Assembly: GCF_043678055.1 (NCBI RefSeq)
Contig: NZ_JBHEQA010000001.1
Coordinates: 930,001-994,000, forward strand
Source of the DNA: Spongiimicrobium salis
GTDB taxonomy: Bacteria > Bacteroidota > Bacteroidia > Flavobacteriales > Flavobacteriaceae
Reading direction: 5' to 3'
Length of the DNA stretch: 64,000 bases
Shown: positions 1 through 7,695 of the stretch, piece by piece
How positions within the stretch are numbered: the stretch's first letter is position 1
Layout of the letters: each line of letters opens with the position of its first letter
Translations under genes and position numbers: made by a program
Notes under the pieces: generated by a model
What the model saw: only the letters and a program-made list of their open reading frames with translations
The model's database searches: none
What the model was told of the DNA's origin: nothing

Positions 1-996
1 GGGATTCCCCTTCTAATTATACTGACCACTATAGCCATAGGTTTAAGTCCCCTTCTGCAACAGTACCCTCAAATTGCTATAGGAATTACCTATGACCTGG
101 TATTGACCGCTCCACTGGCTTATTTTCTTGTCATTCGCAAACGAAATATTCCAAAAATTACCCTTATCCCCCTCATTGTTATTGGAATTATTATAGCCTC
201 TTATATATTGCCTGAACAACAGCAAAGTCATTTAAACGCTATAAAAGCTTACGTTTTACCCTTAACAGAACTCTTAGTTCTTAGTGTACTCGTATTTAAA
301 ATCTCTAAAGGGATACGCACATTTCGTTTAGCGTCAAAAACTCGGTCCGATTTCTATGAAATTAGTAAATCCAGTGCAAAAACGCTTTTCGGCAAAACAC
401 CTTTTGCCGCTTTCTTTGCCTCTGAAATTAGCATGTTCTATTATGCTGGCTTTGCTTGGCGATTTAAAAAATTACAAAAACAGGAATTTTCAAATTATAA
501 GGACAATGCCAGTATTGCTATGGCCGTGGCGCTATTGCTCGTTGTAGGTATAGAAACGTTTACCTTTCATATACTACTGATGAAGTGGAGTGTGGTTGCC
601 GCTTGGATTTTCACCGGCAGTAGCCTGTACACAGCGGTATTGATCATTGCCCATATTAAAGCACTGCTGCTACGACCTTCATTATTGACTCCAAAAGAAC
701 TTGTACTTAAAAATGGGCTTCTTGCCAATATTCGCATCCCATTGGACAGTATTGCTACGGTAACGCGCTGTTCTGCGGAAATCTCATCTTCAGATAGCCG
801 TATTGGGAATTTAGGTTTGTCCAAAAAAAGCACCCATCATTCTCTTGCCCTATACTTTAAATATCCGCAGACCATAGAAAAAATGTATGGTTTTACAGAT
901 GAATGTGATGTTTTGTTGTTTCATCTAGACAATAAAGATTCTTTTTTAAAGCTATTGACCAAGGCAGGCATACCCTATAGCGCATCTCCTCAATGA
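1..996 (+). CDS. Membrane protein with C-terminal soluble domain (5' end outside window)
   Basis: The frame is open from base 1, so the gene begins upstream and this is its last 331 codons; the TTG at 103 is not a convincing start. The protein alternates hydrophobic helices (about five or six) with short loops. It ends in a roughly 100-residue soluble part that starts with a PH-like run (PKELVLKNGLL, then IPLDSIATV). Flavobacterial proteins of this kind are often mislabelled as carotene monooxygenases; I see no catalytic motif for that. The function is unknown. A T-poor spacer follows the stop codon, and the next gene lies on the opposite strand. Confidence 0.7.
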   Translation, partial: GIPLLIILTTIAIGLSPLLQQYPQIAIGITYDLVLTAPLAYFLVIRKRNIPKITLIPLIVIGIIIASYILPEQQQSHLNAIKAYVLPLTELLVLSVLVFKISKGIRTFRLASKTRSDFYEISKSSAKTLFGKTPFAAFFASEISMFYYAGFAWRFKKLQKQEFSNYKDNASIAMAVALLLVVGIETFTFHILLMKWSVVAAWIFTGSSLYTAVLIIAHIKALLLRPSLLTPKELVLKNGLLANIRIPLDSIATVTRCSAEISSSDSRIGNLGLSKKSTHHSLALYFKYPQTIEKMYGFTDECDVLLFHLDNKDSFLKLLTKAGIPYSASPQ

Positions 997-1085
997 AAAA
1001 AGGCGTTTGTATCTGCACGTCTTGGCCTTATATTGTTCTGTTTTTGACAATGACACTTTAAATTCATATGACTATAAAATGAAGA

Positions 1086-1109
1086 AAGCGACCTGAGACG
1101 GGGTCGCTT
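1086..1109 (-). terminator. Hairpin terminator after the 104-aa gene
   Basis: The perfect 8-bp arms AAGCGACC and GGTCGCTT enclose an 8-base loop. Read on the minus strand, a T-rich stretch (TTCTTCATTTT) follows the hairpin, and the hairpin lies about 65 bases past the stop of the minus-strand gene. This is the expected shape of an intrinsic terminator for that gene. It could also serve the plus-strand gene ending at 996, but there is no T-run on that side. Confidence 0.6.
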
Positions 1110-1173
1110 CCAATCAATACTAAACTAACACTTATAACTGAAGTAGTGTATATCCAAAAAACACTTTTTTCTA

Positions 1174-1488
1174 CTATTCCTGTTCAACAGAAAAATGTAT
1201 GGTACTTTTCATTTTCAATTTTTTTCCCTGCAGTCTTGCCTGAGTCAAAAATTCTTTTGCCATAATTTGTTCAGCAATCAATTCTTCGATTCGCCCATTA
1301 TCAAATTCACAATGGTCCAAAATATTTCCTTCTGTTCTAGCCAAACGTTGCAATTTGTGAAAGTTGATTTTCACTTCCAAAACATCATTGATAATATCAG
1401 CAGCCTGTGAAGCTGTAAAACTACCATCGATAAGTCTGATCGATTGTTCTTTAATCGCTGTTTGAGGCATTGTTTCTAAAACTTTCAT
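1174..1488 (-). CDS. Small hypothetical protein, 104 aa
   Basis: This is an acidic-to-neutral soluble protein with no signal peptide or membrane segment. The middle (ADIINDVLEVKINFHKLQRLA) predicts as amphipathic helices and the C-terminal part as charged helix. I do not recognise a named domain. It lies downstream of the bicarbonate-permease gene on the same strand with a gap of about 100 bases, so it has its own promoter or is a distal operon member. The hairpin at 1086-1109 ends the transcript. It looks like a real gene because the frame uses normal flavobacterial codons and has a clean ATG start. Confidence 0.55.
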   Translation of the reverse strand: MKVLETMPQTAIKEQSIRLIDGSFTASQAADIINDVLEVKINFHKLQRLARTEGNILDHCEFDNGRIEELIAEQIMAKEFLTQARLQGKKLKMKSTIHFSVEQE

Positions 1489-1590
1489 AGTTTATATTTC
1501 TACGTATTAACACTTTTTGTTGGCCCCAAAGGTCGAACATAATATTTATATATTTTTATTTATATAATTAATATGAGTCATTAACAATCA

Positions 1591-2565
1591 TTATGACATA
1601 TTGATAAGGCCTAAATATAAGGGCATTCCCAAGGTAATATTAAAGGGGAAGGTTACCGCCAAAGCCATGGGAATGTATAGACTAGGGCTGGCTTTTGGAG
1701 CGGCCAATTTCATAGCGGCAGGAACAGCAATATAAGATGCACTAGCGGCCAATATGGCAAAAAGGAGTCGATTCCCCATACTAATATCGGTTAATCCACT
1801 CAGCAACGCTACTACACTTCCATTGAAAATAGGGACAAGAATGGCAAACAAACTTGCAAACCACCCTTTCTTCATAAAATCATGTAGCTTTTTTCCACTG
1901 GTAATCCCCATATCCAAAAGAAAGACGGCAAGAAAGCCTTTAAAAATGTCTGTAGTAAAGGGTTTTATCCCTTCGGCCTGCGCTTCACTGGCCAAAAAGC
2001 CAATAATAAGACTCCCAATGATAAGCAATACACTACCATTGGTGAACGAATGCAATATGACCTTCTTCATAGACACTTCTGCTTTATCCTTATTCTTCTT
2101 GAAAATCGATATCATCAAGAGTCCCACCATAATAGAAGGTGCTTCCATTAGTGCCATTACCGCTACCATATGTCCGCTAAAGGCAATTTGTTCCATCTCC
2201 AAAAAGGCGATCGCAGTAACAAAGGTAACCGCACTTACCGAGCCATAGGAAGCTGCAATGGCCCCGGCATTTTCTGTACTGAATTTTCGGCGCAAGATGA
2301 AATACGAATATACAGGAACCAGCAAGGCCAAAAGCACCCCAAAGAGCAAAGACCATAGGATTTCCATACTAAATGGACTATGGGAAAGTTCTTGCCCGCC
2401 CTTAAAGCCAATAGATAGTAGCAAATAAAGAGAAATGAACTTGGAGGAGTTCTCTGGGATGCTAAGATCACTTTTTACTTGTACGGCAATAATACCCAGA
2501 AAAAAGAAAAGTAGGGCGGGATTGGAAAGATTGTCGATCAACAAATGTAAATCCATAAAATTCAA
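1591..2565 (-). CDS. sbtA: SbtA-type sodium-dependent bicarbonate permease
   Basis: This 324-aa protein is hydrophobic almost throughout, with about ten predicted membrane helices in two related halves. It matches the sodium-dependent bicarbonate transporter (SbtA, DUF897) family in length and in features such as the N-terminal DNLSNPALLFF segment and the GFKGGQEL motif near residue 54. Members import bicarbonate with sodium at the inner membrane. Cyanobacterial SbtA is controlled by the PII-like SbtB; no clear sbtB is seen next to it here. A LysR gene is divergently transcribed from 2933 and is the likely regulator. In a heterotroph the bicarbonate may serve carboxylases, such as the biotin enzyme at 15-18.6 kb; that link is inference. 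Confidence 0.8.
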   Translation of the reverse strand: MNFMDLHLLIDNLSNPALLFFFLGIIAVQVKSDLSIPENSSKFISLYLLLSIGFKGGQELSHSPFSMEILWSLLFGVLLALLVPVYSYFILRRKFSTENAGAIAASYGSVSAVTFVTAIAFLEMEQIAFSGHMVAVMALMEAPSIMVGLLMISIFKKNKDKAEVSMKKVILHSFTNGSVLLIIGSLIIGFLASEAQAEGIKPFTTDIFKGFLAVFLLDMGITSGKKLHDFMKKGWFASLFAILVPIFNGSVVALLSGLTDISMGNRLLFAILAASASYIAVPAAMKLAAPKASPSLYIPMALAVTFPFNITLGMPLYLGLINMS

Positions 2566-2587
2566 GCTTTTAAATGAAGGATATACC

Positions 2588-2851
2588 CTAACGATTAGGA
2601 GCTATTTTTTTACTTGCCCTTTCCAGTGATGTAGCGTCTAGGGCAAGCAGAATAATACGTTCTCCCAAAAGCTTCTCAAAAAGAAAAAGACCGCCTCGCC
2701 AAACAGACGTCAATAAGAAGTCAATTCTAAAAGCAATGAGCATGAAAATATTCCCATTTGGAACAATCCATGCCTGCTGATACCTCCTGGTTTCTAAGAC
2801 AATTACGCTCGTTCTAAACCCTGTAGTTCGGTGCATTTTTTGTACAATCAT
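2588..2851 (-). CDS. Doubtful small ORF upstream of sbtA
   Basis: An open frame of 87 codons ends 22 bases before sbtA on the same strand. An AAGGAG sequence lies about 15 bases upstream of the ATG at 2851, and a TTG start further out is also possible. The product mixes a basic N-terminus with a moderately hydrophobic middle. It resembles no family I know and is not recognisably an SbtB or PII protein. It may be a leader peptide, a decayed gene or chance. It is listed because it fills most of the 367-base gap between sbtA and the LysR gene. Confidence 0.2.
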   Translation of the reverse strand: MIVQKMHRTTGFRTSVIVLETRRYQQAWIVPNGNIFMLIAFRIDFLLTSVWRGGLFLFEKLLGERIILLALDATSLERASKKIAPNR

Positions 2852-2875
2852 TTCATTTTGTTTTTGCAAAGCTCC

Positions 2876-2908
2876 TTGTTTTTATTCATATATTTTTATA
2901 TATATTTG
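2876..2908 (+). promoter_or_regulatory. Candidate Bacteroidota promoter for the LysR gene
   Basis: A TATATTTG box at 2901-2908 fits the Bacteroidota -7 consensus TAnnTTTG. A TTG at 2876-2878 sits 22 bases before it, close to the usual -33 spacing. The LysR ATG follows at 2933. The surrounding sequence is very A+T-rich, so a chance match is possible. Confidence 0.35.
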
Positions 2909-2932
2909 CAATGAAATTCATAAATTGTATTA

Positions 2933-3856
2933 ATGAATTATACATTGCATCAGTTGGAAATTTTTTATAAAATTTCCCAGTTACGCAGCGTAACTAAAGC
3001 TTCAGAAGAATTATTCCTTACACAACCTGCAGTATCCATTCAATTAAAAAAGTTTCAGGATCAATTTCAGATTCCGCTCTTTGAAATTGTTGGAAGAAAA
3101 TTATACATCACCGAATTTGGTGAAGAAATTGCCGAAGCCGCTAAAAATATCCTGAATGAAGTCAACGCCATCAATTATAAAGCGTTGTCTTTTCAAGGGG
3201 AATTGGCCGGGAAATTAAAAATCGCCATTGTCTCTACGGCCAAATATGCCATGCCCTATTTCTTGACCGATTTTATCAAAAAACATCAAGGTGTTGATTT
3301 GGTCATGGATGTGACCAATAAGGCTGAAGTAGTGAGATCATTGGAAAATAACGATGTTGATTTTGCCATGGTTTCTACCATACCCAAAAATTTGAAGATA
3401 GAACGCATCGCCCTCATGAAAAACAAGCTCTATTTGGTAGGGGGCAAACAATACAAAGCAGGGAAAAATGCACTGACCCCAAAAACCCTGGAACAGCTCC
3501 CTCTAATCTATAGAGAACAAGGTTCTGCCACGCGCAACGCCATGGAGCGTTTTATGGCCTCCCATAAAGTTTCTACCTATAAAAAAATGGAGCTTACCTC
3601 CAATGAAGCGCTAAAGCAGGCGGTAATAGCTGGTTTGGGATATTCCATAATGCCCCTGATTGGGATAAAAAATGAATTGAACAATGGAGATCTTCAAGTA
3701 ATCCCGGTAAAAAACCTCCCCATGGTGACCGATTGGAATCTCATTTGGTTGAGTTCCAAAAACCTTTCCAGTATTGCCAAAACATTTATTGAACATCTCA
3801 ACAACAATAAATCTACCATTATGGATGCCCATTTTGACTGGTTTAAAAAGTATTGA
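2933..3856 (+). CDS. LysR-family transcriptional regulator (next to sbtA)
   Basis: This 307-aa protein has an N-terminal winged helix-turn-helix (about residues 3-62, with SEELFLTQPAVSIQLKKF as the recognition helix region) and a C-terminal two-lobed effector domain (about 90-300). It is of normal length for the family. LysR proteins are usually autoregulated and control the divergent gene, here sbtA. The related cyanobacterial and autotroph regulators CmpR, CcmR and CbbR sense carbon status; whether this one does is inference from position. The start ATG is preceded by a promoter-like box but no clear Shine-Dalgarno sequence, which is normal in this phylum. Confidence 0.85.
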   Translation: MNYTLHQLEIFYKISQLRSVTKASEELFLTQPAVSIQLKKFQDQFQIPLFEIVGRKLYITEFGEEIAEAAKNILNEVNAINYKALSFQGELAGKLKIAIVSTAKYAMPYFLTDFIKKHQGVDLVMDVTNKAEVVRSLENNDVDFAMVSTIPKNLKIERIALMKNKLYLVGGKQYKAGKNALTPKTLEQLPLIYREQGSATRNAMERFMASHKVSTYKKMELTSNEALKQAVIAGLGYSIMPLIGIKNELNNGDLQVIPVKNLPMVTDWNLIWLSSKNLSSIAKTFIEHLNNNKSTIMDAHFDWFKKY

Positions 3857-3878
3857 AAGAGCTACACCTTTTCAACTT

Positions 3879-4772
3879 TTAGGTCTTATCCCCTAGGAGC
3901 ATCCCAATACAATGCGCCATGGCCGGATTTCTATTATCTTCTTTCCAAATGACCGAGAGAACAGCACGTTGGGGCAATTTTTTTAATTCTATAAACTTCA
4001 CATCCATTTGAAAACCGTATTGCAGGGAGGTTGGAATAATGGCAATCCCCAAATGATTTCCTACCAATTTAAAAATGGTCTGGGCATGAACCGACTTATG
4101 GGAAACTTTGGGGGTAAAGCCGGCATTTTCACAGATACTCATCACCGTATCATAGTACAAAGGGCTGTAATCTTGCGAGAACAGGATAAAATCTTCTTCA
4201 CTAAATTGTTGCATTTCCCTATAATTTCTGGCATCAATGGGATGATCTTTCGGCAGTACTATAGAGAAGGTGTCTTCAAAAACCGTTTGTATGATGATGC
4301 CTTTGGGCGCACGCGCCAAGCGCACAAAGCCAATATCCAATTGATCCTTTAAAATGGCATTCAACTGAGCCCTATTGGAGAGTTCTTCCAAACTTGTTTT
4401 GATTTTTGGGAATTGTTCCTTCAATGCCAATAGAAGTTTGGGAATCACATTTTGCATGGCCGAACCCAGAAAACCAATACGCACTTCCCCAAAGTTACCC
4501 TCGCCAATGAGACGGAGCTGTTTTTTGGTTACTTCAAGATGATTCAAAATAAATTCAACCTCCCCTTTAAGATATACACCAGCTTGCGTTAAACGCACTT
4601 TTTTCTTGGAGCGCACGAACAAGGGAGTCTCAAGAATTTCCTCCATTTGCTTAATTTGCCTACTTAGGCCAGGTTGAGAAATAAATAATTTTTCTGCAGC
4701 CTTCCTATAGTGGAGTTCCTCCGCAACCGCCAAGAAATACTTAAAATGTCGTAATTCTAGTTGATAACTCAT
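3879..4772 (-). CDS. LysR-family regulator, likely of the hut operon
   Basis: This 297-aa protein has an N-terminal LysR HTH (about residues 7-65, with FISQPGLSRQIKQME) and a substrate-binding-like effector domain. It converges with the previous LysR gene, 22 bases apart, and is divergent from hutH across 79 bases. That intergenic region holds a perfect 9+9 inverted repeat at 4806-4836, which fits the LysR habit of binding between divergent genes. The simplest reading is a histidine- or urocanate-responsive activator, functionally like HutC or HutR elsewhere but from a different family. The inducer is not knowable from sequence. Confidence 0.85.
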   Translation of the reverse strand: MSYQLELRHFKYFLAVAEELHYRKAAEKLFISQPGLSRQIKQMEEILETPLFVRSKKKVRLTQAGVYLKGEVEFILNHLEVTKKQLRLIGEGNFGEVRIGFLGSAMQNVIPKLLLALKEQFPKIKTSLEELSNRAQLNAILKDQLDIGFVRLARAPKGIIIQTVFEDTFSIVLPKDHPIDARNYREMQQFSEEDFILFSQDYSPLYYDTVMSICENAGFTPKVSHKSVHAQTIFKLVGNHLGIAIIPTSLQYGFQMDVKFIELKKLPQRAVLSVIWKEDNRNPAMAHCIGMLLGDKT

Positions 4773-4805
4773 AGTTATTATTTATACACAAAAATGGTAT
4801 TGGTA

Positions 4806-4836
4806 ATTATCAAAAATAGCAAATATCTTTGATAAT
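4806..4836. promoter_or_regulatory. Inverted-repeat operator between LysR gene and hutH
   Basis: The arms ATTATCAAA (4806-4814) and TTTGATAAT (4828-4836) are perfect reverse complements separated by 13 bases. Each arm contains the T...A pattern expected of LysR boxes. The site is 16 bases before the hutH start codon and 34 bases from the LysR start, so it can act on both genes. A TAGGAGC ribosome binding site at 4844-4850 follows. Confidence 0.6.
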
Positions 4837-4851
4837 ATAAATGTAGGAGCT

Positions 4852-6432
4852 ATGCCATTACAACAAAAACAGTTTTTATATGGGGAAGGTTTTTTGACCG
4901 CTGGTCTGGCCCTTTCCATGGCAGGAGGCAAAACAAAAGGCGTATTATCTCCCGATACACGTAAAAGGGTTCGTAAAAGTGCCCAAACCGTGGCTGCTAT
5001 CGTTGAAAAAGGCGAAGCCGTTTATGGAATCAATACGGGTTTCGGTCCTTTGTGCACTACAAAAATATCCAAAGAAGAAACCAAAATATTACAGTGTAAT
5101 ATTCTAAAAAGTCACAGTGTGGGTGTTGGGGAGTCCATTACAGAAGAGATTGCCAAATTAATGCTCATTTTAAAAGTACATTCCCTCGCTAAAGGATATT
5201 CTGGAATTTCGGAAGCCACATTGGATAGGATCATCTGGCATATACAACATGATGCCATTCCCTTGGTTCCCTCTCAAGGTTCTGTGGGGGCATCGGGAGA
5301 CCTGGCCCCTTTATCCCATCTTTTTCTTCCTTTAATAGGTTTGGGTAAAGTGCGGTATAAGGGAAACGAAATGGAAAGTTCAACACTCTTTGAAAAGACC
5401 GGATTAAAGCCTATTGATCTAGGGCCAAAGGAAGGCTTGGCCTTGATCAACGGAACACAGTTCATTGCAGCACACGCCGTAAAAGTTGTGGAAAAACTCC
5501 ACAATTGTCTGTCCCAAGCAGATATTATCGGCGCAATGATGATCGAGGGCTTACAAGGTTCCGTGAAGCCTTTTTATACCGAGTTGCACGCCTTAAGGCC
5601 TTTTAAAGGGAATATTCATGTAGCCACAAGAATCAAGGCGCTTTTGGACGGCTCTGAAATTATGGAGGACCATAGTAAGTGTAATCGGGTGCAGGACCCT
5701 TATTCTTTGCGTTGTATTCCCCAAGTACACGGAGCTTCAAGAAATGCCTGGTTACACCTAAAAGAATTGTTGGAAGTAGAATTGAATGCCGTTACGGACA
5801 ATCCTATTGTTATTGACGAAACATTTACGATAAGTGGTGGAAACTTTCATGGGCAACCTTTGGCCATGGCATTGGATTATGCCTGTCTTGCCGCTTCGGA
5901 AATCGGTAATATTTCGGACCGAAGGATATACTTGGCCCTGGAGGGAAATAGCCCTGGCATTCCCAAATTATTAATGGAAGCCACTGGAATCAATTCGGGT
6001 TATATGATCTTACAGTATACTACTGCTGCCCTTGCTAGCGAGAACAAAGGTTTGTGTTTTCCTTCCAGCGCCGATAGCATTCCTACTTCATTGGGGCAGG
6101 AAGATCATGTAAGCATGGGGTCCATTGGTGGAAGAAAGGCATTACAGGTCATTACTAATGTGGAAAAAATCTTGGCCATAGAACTGCTTACCGCAACACA
6201 AGCATTCGAGTTTAGAAAACCTCTTAAATCTGGAGTTTTTCTCAATGCCATACATCAAGAAATTCGAAAGGAAGTGGCTTTTGCGGATTGTGATCGGGTA
6301 TTTGCCCATGATATTGAAAAAGGAATACAAATGATACAGGCCAAAACAATCATAAAAGTGATCGATACGATGATGGAGAGCACTCAACGAAGCCTCAACA
6401 CCCCATATACCAACCTATTTGAAACCTATTGA
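4852..6432 (+). CDS. hutH: Histidine ammonia-lyase
   Basis: It deaminates L-histidine to urocanate and ammonia in the cytoplasm, the first step of histidine degradation. The Ala-Ser-Gly triplet that cyclises into the MIO cofactor is at residues 147-149 within GSVGASGDLAPLSH. Other family hallmarks are NTGFGPL near residue 62, the NGTQ segment and GGNFHGQP. The length, 526 aa, is slightly above the usual ~510. TAGGAGC gives a good ribosome binding site. It is the first gene of the hut operon, and its stop lies four bases before the hutI ATG. Confidence 0.97.
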   Translation: MPLQQKQFLYGEGFLTAGLALSMAGGKTKGVLSPDTRKRVRKSAQTVAAIVEKGEAVYGINTGFGPLCTTKISKEETKILQCNILKSHSVGVGESITEEIAKLMLILKVHSLAKGYSGISEATLDRIIWHIQHDAIPLVPSQGSVGASGDLAPLSHLFLPLIGLGKVRYKGNEMESSTLFEKTGLKPIDLGPKEGLALINGTQFIAAHAVKVVEKLHNCLSQADIIGAMMIEGLQGSVKPFYTELHALRPFKGNIHVATRIKALLDGSEIMEDHSKCNRVQDPYSLRCIPQVHGASRNAWLHLKELLEVELNAVTDNPIVIDETFTISGGNFHGQPLAMALDYACLAASEIGNISDRRIYLALEGNSPGIPKLLMEATGINSGYMILQYTTAALASENKGLCFPSSADSIPTSLGQEDHVSMGSIGGRKALQVITNVEKILAIELLTATQAFEFRKPLKSGVFLNAIHQEIRKEVAFADCDRVFAHDIEKGIQMIQAKTIIKVIDTMMESTQRSLNTPYTNLFETY

Positions 6433-6436
6433 TGCC

Positions 6437-7690
6437 ATGAACAACTATCAACTTGTAGGTCCATTTAAGCAATTACTGCCCATGACCGGGCTCCCTGCCA
6501 AAGGTGCCCTACAGGATACCGATTTGGAGCTTATTGAAAACGGAGGTATCATTGTACATGACGGGTTCATTGTGGCTATTGGGAAGTATACCAATATTGT
6601 ACATCAGGCCAAGGCGCTCAATGCCACAAAAATAGTATTGGATGAAGATTTTGTAGGTCTACCCGGACTGATCGATGCCCATACCCATATTTGCTTTGCC
6701 GGATCCCGAGCAAAGGATTATGCCCTTAGAAATGCCGGAAAAACCTATCTGGAAATCGCCCAAAGTGGTGGAGGTATTTGGGATACCGTAACCCAGACTC
6801 GAAATGCGGATCAGACGGCCTTGGAAAGTGCTATTGCAGATAGAGCAATGCGCCATCTCAAAAATGGCATCACGACCATTGAAGTCAAAAGCGGTTATGG
6901 TTTATCCGTAGCCGAAGAACTAAAACTCCTGAAGGCGATAAAAAATGCAAATGCCCTCTTGCCAACGGACTTAATTCCCACCTGTCTTGCTGCCCATATG
7001 TTACCCAAAGATTATCAGGGTACGGAAGAGGATTATTTGTTGGAAATTGCTACCACTCTTTTTCCACTTTTAAAGAAAGAAAAGTTGAGTAATCGAATCG
7101 ATGCTTTTATCGAAACCAGTGCCTTTTCGCCTCAAACCATTCAGTCGTATTTTGAAAAAGCGGTGGCCATGGGCTTTGACCTTACGGTACATGCCGATCA
7201 ATTTTCCACGGGTGGAAGTGAGCTTGCCGTACAATTTAATGCGGTAAGTGCCGATCATTTGGAAGCGAGTACGGGTAAGGAAATAGAACTTCTTGCTAAA
7301 AGCAATGTAGTTGCCATGGCCTTGCCAGGGGCTTCCCTAGGTCTGGGCTGTAATTTTACCCCCGCACGAAAATTATTGGATGCAGGAGCTTGCTTGGCGA
7401 TTGCCAGCGACTGGAACCCCGGTTCTGCCCCCATGGGAAATTTATTATCACAAGCATCCATTTTGGGAACTTTTGAAAAATTGACGAATGCGGAAGTCCT
7501 TGCTGGAATTACCACCAGGGCCGCATTGGCTTTAAAACTACATGACCGCGGCAGCTTAAAAACGGGAAATATTGCCGACTTCATCGCCTTCCCTGCTTCA
7601 AATTATCAAGAAATCACTTATCAACAAGGGGAATTGCAACCCACTATGGTATGGAAAAAAGGAATACTAGCACACAGCATCGCAAAATAA
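6437..7690 (+). CDS. hutI: Imidazolonepropionase
   Basis: It hydrolyses 4-imidazolone-5-propionate to N-formimidoyl-L-glutamate, the third pathway step. It is an amidohydrolase-superfamily metal enzyme: the HxH metal motif is in DAHTHICFAG, with further ligands in VHADQFS and SDWNPGSAP. I chose the ATG at 6437, four bases past the hutH stop; the longer frame starting with TTG at 6419 overlaps hutH and adds only six residues. The product is about 417 aa, the family norm being 400-420. It is tightly packed in the hut operon and so is co-transcribed. Confidence 0.96.
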   Translation: MNNYQLVGPFKQLLPMTGLPAKGALQDTDLELIENGGIIVHDGFIVAIGKYTNIVHQAKALNATKIVLDEDFVGLPGLIDAHTHICFAGSRAKDYALRNAGKTYLEIAQSGGGIWDTVTQTRNADQTALESAIADRAMRHLKNGITTIEVKSGYGLSVAEELKLLKAIKNANALLPTDLIPTCLAAHMLPKDYQGTEEDYLLEIATTLFPLLKKEKLSNRIDAFIETSAFSPQTIQSYFEKAVAMGFDLTVHADQFSTGGSELAVQFNAVSADHLEASTGKEIELLAKSNVVAMALPGASLGLGCNFTPARKLLDAGACLAIASDWNPGSAPMGNLLSQASILGTFEKLTNAEVLAGITTRAALALKLHDRGSLKTGNIADFIAFPASNYQEITYQQGELQPTMVWKKGILAHSIAK

Positions 7691-7695
7691 TTCGC

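Noticed and set aside
2588..2869. SbtB homologue upstream of sbtA
   Set aside because: The translated frame does not show PII-like strands or a T-loop, and the other two minus-strand frames are interrupted; kept only as a doubtful ORF.
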